This document shows, piece by piece, positions 1 through 6,496 of a DNA stretch of 11,825 nucleotides. The translations under genes and the position numbers were made by a program. The first letter of the stretch is position 1, and each line of letters opens with the position of its first letter. The notes beneath the pieces are model-generated. The model saw nothing but the letters and a program-made list of their open reading frames with translations. It was not told the origin of the DNA and ran no database searches. This DNA comes from Bacteroidales bacterium (GTDB lineage: Bacteria > Bacteroidota > Bacteroidia > Bacteroidales > B18-G4), in contig JAGLEK010000345.1 of assembly GCA_023145125.1 (NCBI GenBank), forward strand, positions 1 through 11,825, given 5' to 3'.

Positions 1-329
1 GTTTTCAGTGTTATTGTAATATCTGACACATACTGTTGTATTGCCGGCACATCACCTTTTTCCAGGGCGAGCTTTTCCAGCACCCTGATGTCGTTTTGCA
101 AGCCGTTGATCTGAAACAGGTCGATACTTGATTTCAGTTTATGGGCATAAAACCTGACTTCATCGTAATTCCTGTCCACCATATTATCATTCAGCGCCTT
201 TATCATTACAGGCGTTTCACTTACGAATATGCTGATCATATTGCCCAGCTGTTGCTTGTCACCTCCCAGAAACAGTTTTACCTGACTAAGGTTATACAAT
301 TTGCCTTTCATAATATGCTGGTTTTGCAT
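1..329 (-). CDS. Histidine-phosphotransfer (Hpt) domain protein, 3' end cut by window edge
   Basis: Reading the minus strand from the ATG at 329 gives 109 codons with no stop before the window edge. Residues 62-69 (AHKLKSSI) match the Hpt signature, with His63 as the likely phospho-acceptor. The surrounding sequence is predicted helical, as expected for the Hpt four-helix bundle. Such proteins pass phosphate between response-regulator receiver domains in the cytoplasm. Free-standing Hpt proteins are usually about 110-130 residues, so the gene may be nearly complete, but a longer multidomain protein cannot be excluded. The start lies 3 nt after the stop of the sigma-54 regulator, which argues for co-transcription and a shared phosphorelay (inference). 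An alternative in-frame ATG at 311 would shorten the protein by six residues and leave the domain intact. The gene is too close to the edge to judge what follows it. Confidence 0.85.
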   Translation of the reverse strand, partial: MQNQHIMKGKLYNLSQVKLFLGGDKQQLGNMISIFVSETPVMIKALNDNMVDRNYDEVRFYAHKLKSSIDLFQINGLQNDIRVLEKLALEKGDVPAIQQYVSDITITLK

Positions 330-332
330 CTT

Positions 333-1679
333 TTACAATTCACTTTCTTTCATCATACGGTAGATGGTGGATTTTCCAATGTCAAGTTTCCTTGCTACCG
401 TTAAAACATTTCGGTCGTATTTTTTAAGATAATGGTGAAGAATCTTCTTTGTATATCCATCAAGGGTATCATCATCATTCAGCAGTTCTGTGTCGAAGTT
501 CGTTCTCGAGAAAGAGATGTCACTGCTTTCAATCACGTCACTGTTTGCCATCACAGCAGCGAGATCGATGATTGCTTTCAGCTCACGTACATTTCCCGGA
601 TAAGGATATCTAAGCAGCCTGTCCTGTGCTGAAGTGCTGATCGACTTTTTTTCCAGATTATTTTCATTGCAGAATTCATCAAGAAAGAATTTGGCCAGTA
701 TCAGGATGTCGTTCCCGCGATCACGCAATGGCGGTAATTCAATAGGTAAACCCAATAGCCTGTAATAAAGGTCTTCCCTGAAATTACCCTTACTTACCTC
801 TTCAGCAAGATCTTTGTTAGTTGCTATGATGACCCTCGCATCAAATTTAATGATCGTATTTCCTCCAACCCTGGTCAATTCCTTTTCCTGCAATACCCTG
901 AGCAATTTTGTCTGCATGTTTATGTCCATCTCAGCGATCTCATCCAGGAAGATAGTTCCATTGTTTGCCTGCTCAAACTTGCCCATTTTACGTGTATTGG
1001 CACCCGTAAATGCACCTTTTTCATACCCGAAGAATTCACTTTCGATAAGTTCACCCGGTATTGCACTTACGTTTATAGGTACAAAGGGCCCGGTTCTGCG
1101 AGGCGAGTTGTAATGAATAGCCTTGGCAACCAGGTCCTTACCGGTTCCGGTCTCTCCAAGTAATGATACCACGATGTTTGTTTGCGTGGCCTTCTCAATG
1201 AGGTTGAAAATATGTATTATGGGGGGGCTGTTACCCTTGATCACATTACTATACTCATATTTTATTCCGATCTCATCCTTTAGCTGCCTGATCTCCTCTT
1301 TCAGGAGGATATTCTCCTTTACTTTTTGAATGCTGTGCCAGAGCCTGTTTTTGGTATCGCTGTCTTTGACAAAATAATCATACGCCCCTTCCTTAAGGAG
1401 GTTTACAGCGGTACCCACATCTTCCTGACCGGAAACTATAACTACCGGAAGTTTAGCGTTGTAAGAATGGATCTTTTGAAGCACATCAAAACCTGACATG
1501 TCAGGCAGACTGTAATCCAGGGAAATAAAATCAGGATCCTTGTAAAGGTTGTCAATACACTCTTTACCAGTAGTGAAAGATAAGACTTCATTATCGGGAT
1601 TGAGTGCTAAATGATAGCGCAGCATCTCCCCATAAAGCTTATCATCTTCGACGATAAACACCCTTAAAGATTCCATCAT
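333..1679 (-). CDS. Sigma-54-dependent response regulator (NtrC/LuxO type)
   Basis: This 448-residue protein has the complete NtrC-type architecture. The receiver domain (about 5-120) has acidic residues E11/D12/D13, phospho-acceptor Asp55 (in SLDYSLPDMSG), Ser83 and Lys105. A linker precedes the AAA+ domain (about 145-385), which has a Walker A motif GETGTGKD at 175-182, the sigma-54-contacting GAFTGA loop at 222-227, a Walker B TIFLDE near 242-247, and a YPGNVREL segment near its end. The C-terminus (about 408-448) is a Fis-type helix-turn-helix. It should activate sigma-54 promoters after phosphorylation. No cognate kinase is in the window, but an Hpt gene follows 3 nt downstream. The start could be either of two adjacent ATGs (1679 or 1676). 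It is divergent from the PHP-like gene; no clear TAnnTTTG or sigma-54 promoter was found for it. Target genes are unknown. Confidence 0.95.
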   Translation of the reverse strand: MMESLRVFIVEDDKLYGEMLRYHLALNPDNEVLSFTTGKECIDNLYKDPDFISLDYSLPDMSGFDVLQKIHSYNAKLPVVIVSGQEDVGTAVNLLKEGAYDYFVKDSDTKNRLWHSIQKVKENILLKEEIRQLKDEIGIKYEYSNVIKGNSPPIIHIFNLIEKATQTNIVVSLLGETGTGKDLVAKAIHYNSPRRTGPFVPINVSAIPGELIESEFFGYEKGAFTGANTRKMGKFEQANNGTIFLDEIAEMDINMQTKLLRVLQEKELTRVGGNTIIKFDARVIIATNKDLAEEVSKGNFREDLYYRLLGLPIELPPLRDRGNDILILAKFFLDEFCNENNLEKKSISTSAQDRLLRYPYPGNVRELKAIIDLAAVMANSDVIESSDISFSRTNFDTELLNDDDTLDGYTKKILHHYLKKYDRNVLTVARKLDIGKSTIYRMMKESEL

Positions 1680-1919
1680 GTTGGTTTTGCCGCAATAAAT
1701 ATAAGGTTTATTGGTCGATTACGCAATTAATTCCCAATATCCGGACTTAAAATGCATAACAACTATTACAATTTGTATTGCCTGATACGAAATATCTGCC
1801 TACTTGTTACACTGTCCCATATTTATAAATTATATTAAAGGTTGAACAAAAGAATCATATGCTTGTTGAACTACAATTGCCTAAAACATATTACTTTTGC
1901 CTTCGTTATAATTAATGCT
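1680..1919. other. Divergent intergenic region
   Basis: This 240-bp AT-rich gap separates the minus-strand regulator from the plus-strand PHP-like gene. It holds the plus-strand promoter listed at 1866-1899 and a perfect 10-bp AT palindrome at 1821-1830. No other open frame, RNA gene or terminator is evident. No good -7 element was found for the minus-strand operon. Confidence 0.6.
1866..1899 (+). promoter_or_regulatory. Bacteroidota-type promoter for the PHP-like/GT39 operon
   Basis: TACTTTTG at 1892-1899 fits the Bacteroidota -7 consensus TAnnTTTG exactly. A TTG at 1866-1868 could be the -33 element, but the 23-bp spacing is at the long end. Transcription would start near 1903-1906, giving a leader of about 15 nt before the ATG at 1920. 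This placement supports that ATG over the upstream in-frame TTG at 1842. Confidence 0.5.
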
Positions 1920-3149
1920 ATGTTGAAAGGATTAAAAACCATTTGGAGAATGATCAGGTTTCTGCTGAAACTCATCCTGTATTTTCTTATCGCACTGTTT
2001 TTAGTAGTCACTGTTGAATACCTGATCAGCCCGGTATATGTATTTCCGGAGCCCGTGGCTTTTTCAGGCCGGCAGTTGTTCAACCCCTATGATGGTATCG
2101 ACAGCAATTACTGGCGAAAGGGGAATTTCCAGATCCAGTCTGAAGCATGGGGCGGGATCACCGATGGAAGGAAGAATACCAATGAGGCCATTGACAGCGT
2201 CTACGGTCTGTTGGGATATGATATTATCGCTACCTCTGATTACCAGAAGATCAACAGGCATGGGGAAGACAGCGACATCTATATCCCTGTTTACGAACAT
2301 GGCTATGGTATCCATAAAAACCACCATGTGATGATAGGTGCCGATAAAGTTATCTGGACAGATTACCCGGTCTTTCAGACCATGCACCATAAACAGCATA
2401 TGGTAAATATACTCAGGCCTACATGTGAGCTGGTATTCATTGCCCACCCGAAACTCAGGCTTGGCTGGGCAGCTGAGGATATGACATGGCTTACAAATTA
2501 TGATGGCATCGAAGTGCTGAATGGTTACAGGGTATCTATCGAACACTGGGATGCTGCCCTGTCGGCAGGAAAAAATGTACGCATCCTGGCAGACGATGAT
2601 GCACATGATATTTCAAATATCAATGAGGTTGGAAGGTATTGTACATTTATTTACTCCCCGGCCCTAACCGGCGATGGTATTGTAGATGCCATGAGGGATG
2701 GAAAAGCTTTCGGTGCCAGTATTTACAGGGTTTGGGGAGAGCCAATGGATGAGAAGATCAAAAAGGCAAATAGCCTTCCGAAGCTCACAAAGGTTGAACT
2801 AAACGGGGATACCCTTATCGTTGCAGTTAACAAAACTGCTGCAATATTCAGGTTCATAGGGCAGGAGGGAGCTGTGCTCGACTCAGTGATGAATACCGGC
2901 GAAGCCCGATATCAGATAAAGGGAAGTGATACTTATGTTCGTACCGAGATCCACTTCCCAAACCGGACTGCTTATTACCTGAACCCCGTGATCCGGTACG
3001 ATGGAGGTGACCCCTGGGGCCATGAGTTTGCACGTATAGACACCGTCCGCACCTGGATACTGAGGATCGTTGGATTCGCCACTCTCATCTTTGTCTTACT
3101 GAATATTTATTACCTTCGGAAACGTATGGTAAAAAGAGCAGGTCGCTGA
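1920..3149 (+). CDS. Membrane-anchored PHP-like metal-dependent phosphoesterase domain protein
   Basis: From the ATG at 1920 the protein has 409 residues. A basic N-terminus and membrane helix (about 18-36) are followed by a globular domain, a second helix (about 380-399) and a basic tail (RKRMVKRAGR). The charge pattern places both ends in the cytoplasm and the domain outside the membrane. The domain resembles the PHP fold: a GNF-x-x-x-S segment at about 68-74, GYDII..SDY with Asp107/Tyr108, Glu126 in YEHGYG, His176 in FIAHPKL, and Asp227/His229 in DDDAHD. The first PHP motif, normally HxH, reads Gln71-Ile-Gln73, so the metal site may be altered. The substrate is unknown. The stop is 1 nt before the glycosyltransferase ATG, so the two are very likely co-transcribed, suggesting an envelope role (inference). 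An upstream TTG at 1842 would add 26 residues but lies before the probable promoter. Confidence 0.8.
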   Translation: MLKGLKTIWRMIRFLLKLILYFLIALFLVVTVEYLISPVYVFPEPVAFSGRQLFNPYDGIDSNYWRKGNFQIQSEAWGGITDGRKNTNEAIDSVYGLLGYDIIATSDYQKINRHGEDSDIYIPVYEHGYGIHKNHHVMIGADKVIWTDYPVFQTMHHKQHMVNILRPTCELVFIAHPKLRLGWAAEDMTWLTNYDGIEVLNGYRVSIEHWDAALSAGKNVRILADDDAHDISNINEVGRYCTFIYSPALTGDGIVDAMRDGKAFGASIYRVWGEPMDEKIKKANSLPKLTKVELNGDTLIVAVNKTAAIFRFIGQEGAVLDSVMNTGEARYQIKGSDTYVRTEIHFPNRTAYYLNPVIRYDGGDPWGHEFARIDTVRTWILRIVGFATLIFVLLNIYYLRKRMVKRAGR

Positions 3150-3150
3150 T

Positions 3151-4725
3151 ATGAAGAGCCCCCGACAGATTAGCAGGGCCATGATCATCCTGGTATTGCT
3201 TTCATTGATCGTTCGTGGATTTCTCGCCGTATTTCTTGAGTTCGGGAATGATGAAGTCTACTATTGGACCTTCGCCCTCTATCCTGACCTCAGCCACTTC
3301 GACCATCCTCCCATGATTGGTTTCCTGATCCAGCTGACGACCCTAAACCTGGCTTTCGACAGTGAGCTTTTTATCCGTCTCGGGGCAGTTTTGCTTGGTA
3401 CACTTAACACCTGGGTCATATTTCTGATCGGCAGGAATATCCGTGATAGCCTGACAGGTTTTTATGCTGCATTGCTGTATACGGCTTCTATTTATGCCTT
3501 TATTATTGCGGGGACGTTTATCCTTCCGGATACCCCCCAGCTTACTTTTTGGCTTATTACCTTATATTTTCTGTTACAGTCTGTTACGGGCCCTGTTACA
3601 CGTTCGGCAAAAAAGTATTTATTGCTTGCAGGCCTGGCCGCCGGCTGCGCCTTATTGTCAAAATATACATCTGTATTTCTGCTTGCCGGCACCTTACTGT
3701 ATGTGCTCATGTATAACCGCAGGTGGTTCAGGACAACAGAACTTTATCTTTCCGCTTTAATGGCTCTATTGTTCTTTTTGCCGGTATTAATATGGAATTA
3801 CAACAATGATTTTATCAGTTTTACCTTCCAAAGCGACAGGGTTGGCATATTTCAGGCGGGCTTAAGGGGTGACTTTTTCTTTAGTGAACTGGGTGGACAG
3901 ATGCTTTATAATAATCCGGTGAATTTCATCCTTGGTATCTTAGCTCTTGTTGCTTTCTTCCGGGGCAGGATATCCATGGATGTGCAGAAAGGGAAGCTTA
4001 TTACAATGATCGCCCTGCCACTGATACTGTTATTTCTTTTCTTCTCGCTATTCCGGCACACCCTGCCTCACTGGACAGGTCCGGCCTGGACAACTGTAAT
4101 ACTTGTTTCTGCTGCTTATCTGAGGGAAGTAAGCGTGAAACAAGCAAGAGCAAAGCTATTCCCTGCTTTTGCGGTCAGTTCCCTTGCACTGTTGATGGTG
4201 GTGCTTATCCTTGGCGTGATGCAGATCAGGGGAGGTATTTTGTATTCCGATCCCGGTGATAGTCCTGAAAATATCGGGGAGCGGGATGTAAGCCTCGACA
4301 TGTATGGCTGGAGACAATTAGCAGGAAAGTTTGAGGTGATCCTTGAGCAGGAAAAGGAGCTTGTAAATATTGACCCGATGAGCCCTGTGATCAGCCATCG
4401 CTGGTTTCCGGCTGCCAATATCGATTATTACCTGGCCCATCCGAATAATATTGATGTGCTTGGGCTCGGAAGTCTCGATGGCCTTCACAAGTATGCCTGG
4501 ATCACGCAATACAGGGGTGGATTTAAGTTGGGCATGGATGCGTGGTTTATCACTGTTAGCCGTGATTTCAGGGATCCCGTACCAATGTATGGCCCATTCT
4601 TTGAAGATGTTGAACTGGCCTATACCATCCCTGTCTATCGCAACGGGAAGCATGTGATGAATGCCTTTGTCTATTACCTCAAAGACATGAAGGAAATGCC
4701 TTTGAGCATTTTAGCGAATAAATAA
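3151..4725 (+). CDS. GT39/ArnT-like polytopic membrane glycosyltransferase
   Basis: This 524-residue protein has a first membrane helix (about 11-30) followed at once by an external loop with Asp34-Glu35 in FGNDEVYYW and DHPP at 51-54. These are hallmarks of the PMT/ArnT-type GT-C glycosyltransferases, where the acidic pair is the proposed catalytic site. Many hydrophobic helices follow to about residue 360, then a soluble C-terminal region (about 370-524). Members transfer a sugar from a polyprenyl-phosphate donor to a lipid, glycan or protein outside the cytoplasmic membrane. Donor and acceptor cannot be read from the sequence, so ArnT or protein O-mannosyltransferase names would be overcalls. 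The start is 1 nt after the stop of the PHP-like gene, indicating tight coupling. A 49-bp repeat-rich gap follows before rbfA. Confidence 0.88.
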   Translation: MKSPRQISRAMIILVLLSLIVRGFLAVFLEFGNDEVYYWTFALYPDLSHFDHPPMIGFLIQLTTLNLAFDSELFIRLGAVLLGTLNTWVIFLIGRNIRDSLTGFYAALLYTASIYAFIIAGTFILPDTPQLTFWLITLYFLLQSVTGPVTRSAKKYLLLAGLAAGCALLSKYTSVFLLAGTLLYVLMYNRRWFRTTELYLSALMALLFFLPVLIWNYNNDFISFTFQSDRVGIFQAGLRGDFFFSELGGQMLYNNPVNFILGILALVAFFRGRISMDVQKGKLITMIALPLILLFLFFSLFRHTLPHWTGPAWTTVILVSAAYLREVSVKQARAKLFPAFAVSSLALLMVVLILGVMQIRGGILYSDPGDSPENIGERDVSLDMYGWRQLAGKFEVILEQEKELVNIDPMSPVISHRWFPAANIDYYLAHPNNIDVLGLGSLDGLHKYAWITQYRGGFKLGMDAWFITVSRDFRDPVPMYGPFFEDVELAYTIPVYRNGKHVMNAFVYYLKDMKEMPLSILANK

Positions 4726-4728
4726 ATT

Positions 4729-4763
4729 ATCCGGTATCCAGTATCCGGTATCCAGAATCCAGT
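4729..4763 (+). repeat. Degenerate 7-bp tandem repeat, five units
   Basis: Five head-to-tail heptamers read ATCCGGT, ATCCAGT, ATCCGGT, ATCCAGA and ATCCAGT. The array fills most of the gap between the glycosyltransferase stop and the rbfA start. Its final T plus the ATC of a sixth, broken unit form the first half of the rbfA -7 element. The origin is unknown; it may be a replication-slippage product. Confidence 0.85.
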
Positions 4764-4770
4764 ATCTTTG
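4763..4770 (+). promoter_or_regulatory. Possible -7 promoter element for rbfA
   Basis: TATCTTTG matches the Bacteroidota -7 consensus TAnnTTTG exactly. It ends 4 nt before the rbfA ATG, so transcription would begin at or very near the start codon. No TTG lies at the expected -33 distance because the repeat array occupies that stretch. The element may be weak, or rbfA may be mainly read from upstream. Confidence 0.4.
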
Positions 4771-4774
4771 AATC

Positions 4775-5110
4775 ATGGAATCCAAACGCCAGCAACGCAT
4801 ATCAAGGCTCCTGCAGAAAGACCTGGGAGAGATATTCCAGCATGAGGCAGGAAGTATTACCCGTGGTGCAATGATCACAGTGACCAAAGTGCATGTAACC
4901 CGCGACCTGTCGATATCACGGGTATATCTCAGCCTGTTCGGAACAGAGGATAAACAAGCTTTGCTTGAGAAGATCAGGGATCGTAAAAATGAGATAAAAT
5001 TTAAACTTGGTAACCGTATACGTCACCAATTGCGGGCTGTCCCCGACCTGGAATTCTACGAAGATGACTCTCTCGATTATATTGATAATATTGAGCGATT
5101 GCTTAAGTAA
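4775..5110 (+). CDS. rbfA: 30S ribosome-binding factor A
   Basis: This 111-residue protein is typical in length for bacterial RbfA, a KH-type factor that binds the 30S subunit during late 16S rRNA maturation and helps processing at the 5' end, especially in the cold. It opens with the characteristic SKRQQRISRLLQKDLGEI helix. Next come the strand region ITVTKVHVTRDLS followed by SRVYLSLFG, and then the basic helix region KLGNRIRHQL. The tail is acidic, ending in a LEFYEDDSLDYIDNIERLL segment as is usual for the family. The ATG at 4775 is the natural start, just after the repeat array. The ABC permease starts 8 nt after its stop, so the two are probably co-transcribed. An rbfA next to a LolC/E-type permease is, from memory, a common Bacteroidota arrangement. 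Confidence 0.95.
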   Translation: MESKRQQRISRLLQKDLGEIFQHEAGSITRGAMITVTKVHVTRDLSISRVYLSLFGTEDKQALLEKIRDRKNEIKFKLGNRIRHQLRAVPDLEFYEDDSLDYIDNIERLLK

Positions 5111-5118
5111 GTACTCCA

Positions 5119-6351
5119 TTGAACCTTTCGCTCCATATCGCACGCCGCTACCTGATTTCTAAGAAATCGCACAACATCATCAATGTGATCTCCGGCATAT
5201 CCGTGATGGGGATCATGGTGGGTACAATGGCACTGATCGTAGTGTTGTCGGTATTCAATGGATTTGAGTCCCTGGTATCTTCATTATACAATTCTTTCAA
5301 CCCTGACCTGGAGATCACAGTGAAAAAAGGCAAAACCTTTACACTGGAACAGATCCAGGCTGATAGGATCAGCGAATTACCCGGAGTTTTATTCCTTACG
5401 GAAGTTGTGGAAGAGAATGCACTTCTCAAAAACGGTTCCAGGCAATATATTGCCAGGATGAAAGGCGTTGATGATAATTTTCAACAGATGACCGCCATTG
5501 ATTCAGCGATCATTGACGGTGAATACATTTTACAACATGGCCAAAAGGCATGTGGAGTATTTGGAGCAGGAATTTCTTACTACCTTGGTGTATTTCCGGA
5601 GGATTTTGCCGATCCTGTCAGCATATATGTCCCCGGCCGCACTGCCGACTTCAAACCCGGGCTTGAACAGCCTTTTAACCAGGGAAATGTTATCCCGGCC
5701 GGAGTGTTTTCCATACAACAGGACTTTGATGAGAGCATAGTGCTGGTACCTCTTTGGTTTGCACGTGAACTGCTGGAATATACCAATGAGATTACAGCGC
5801 TTGAAATAGGCCTTGCCGGAGGTGCTGATGTGAAAGATGTAAAATCTTCCATAGCAGCAATAGCCGGAGAAGACTTCTTTGTGAAAGACCGTTATGAGCA
5901 GGAAGAATTGCTCTACAAGATCATGAATGCTGAAAAGTGGGCTATTTTTCTTATCCTGGCATTTATCCTGATGATTGCCACCTTCAATGTCATCGGCTCT
6001 TTAACGATGCTCATCATCGATAAGCAAAAAGATATTGCAGTACTCCACAGCCTGGGGGCGAACAGCGCCTTGATAAAGCGGATCTTCCTGCTCGAAGGCC
6101 TTCTCATCTCTCTCACCGGTGCACTTGCCGGATTAATACTGGGTGGCTTGCTGAGCTGGGTACAGCAGGAATTCGGGATCATCAGGCTGGGGCAGGGTGA
6201 AGGCTTTTTTATTATTGATGCATACCCCGTTGAGGTCAGGGGTATCGACTTCCTGTATGTGTTCCTCACTGTATTTGTGATCGGTTATTTTGCGGCCTGG
6301 CTGCCTGCCAGAAAGATCTCCCGGAAATCCCTGGAAAGGAAACTGGCTTGA
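5119..6351 (+). CDS. LolC/LolE-type ABC transporter permease (FtsX family)
   Basis: This 410-residue protein has the four-helix MacB/LolCE layout. The N-terminal sequence ARRYLISKKSHNIINVIS leads into TM1 (about 22-44), a long periplasmic domain (about 50-270), then TM2 (about 274-296), TM3 (about 327-348) and TM4 (about 378-400) in the FtsX domain. Family members extract lipoproteins from the inner membrane for transport to the outer membrane, together with an ATPase (LolD), which is not in this window. The start is the TTG at 5119. It yields the usual family N-terminus just ahead of the conserved ARRYL segment, and the first internal ATG would remove that segment and disrupt TM1. The gene begins 8 nt after rbfA and is probably translated from the same message. 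LolC-like versus LolE-like identity cannot be settled, so no symbol is given. Confidence 0.9.
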   Translation: MNLSLHIARRYLISKKSHNIINVISGISVMGIMVGTMALIVVLSVFNGFESLVSSLYNSFNPDLEITVKKGKTFTLEQIQADRISELPGVLFLTEVVEENALLKNGSRQYIARMKGVDDNFQQMTAIDSAIIDGEYILQHGQKACGVFGAGISYYLGVFPEDFADPVSIYVPGRTADFKPGLEQPFNQGNVIPAGVFSIQQDFDESIVLVPLWFARELLEYTNEITALEIGLAGGADVKDVKSSIAAIAGEDFFVKDRYEQEELLYKIMNAEKWAIFLILAFILMIATFNVIGSLTMLIIDKQKDIAVLHSLGANSALIKRIFLLEGLLISLTGALAGLILGGLLSWVQQEFGIIRLGQGEGFFIIDAYPVEVRGIDFLYVFLTVFVIGYFAAWLPARKISRKSLERKLA

Positions 6352-6427
6352 GGAACATGAAATTCAATTTTTATGGACAACCATCCTCCCTGTGCAGTGT
6401 CTGTTATATCTATAGTTTGAATCTTCA

Positions 6428-6456
6428 TTGTAGGAATTGAAATTTATCTACCTTTG
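6428..6456 (+). promoter_or_regulatory. Bacteroidota-type promoter for the C25 protease operon
   Basis: TTG at 6428-6430 and TACCTTTG at 6449-6456 are separated by 18 bp, a good match to the Bacteroidota -33/-7 pattern. Transcription should start near 6460-6463, leaving a leader of about 35 nt before the ATG at 6497. The in-frame ATG at 6437 lies between the two elements and cannot be the start of a message made from this promoter. Confidence 0.65.
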
Positions 6457-6470
6457 CCTCCTGCATATAA

Positions 6471-6485
6471 ATACATACATACATA
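6471..6485 (+). repeat. Short ATAC tandem repeat in the protease 5' leader
   Basis: Three full ATAC units and a partial fourth lie in the presumed untranslated leader, 11 nt before the protease start codon. The tract is short and may be chance in an AT-rich leader, but it sits where length change could alter ribosome access. Confidence 0.6.
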
Positions 6486-6496
6486 AGTTAAATAAA

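Noticed and set aside
1723..1737. Sigma-54-like GG/GC site on the minus strand upstream of the sigma-54 regulator
   Set aside because: GG and GC are 9 bp apart rather than the required 10, and the flanking bases do not match the consensus.
1821..1830. Perfect 10-bp palindrome as a regulator binding site
   Set aside because: It is composed only of A and T in an AT-rich gap and has no second copy, so chance is the simplest explanation.
1842..1919. In-frame TTG start adding 26 residues to the PHP-like protein
   Set aside because: It lies upstream of the TACTTTTG element at 1892-1899, and the ATG at 1920 gives a normal basic N-terminus before the membrane helix.
2064..2606. 180-codon open frame on the minus strand
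   Set aside because: It is fully inside and antisense to the PHP-like gene, whose protein has recognisable motifs; the antisense product resembles nothing known to me.
4729..4763. CRISPR-like array
   Set aside because: The 7-bp units are contiguous with no spacers, so this is a simple tandem repeat.
6352..6427. Terminator after the ABC permease
   Set aside because: No stable GC-rich hairpin followed by a T run could be found, so termination here is not supported by sequence.
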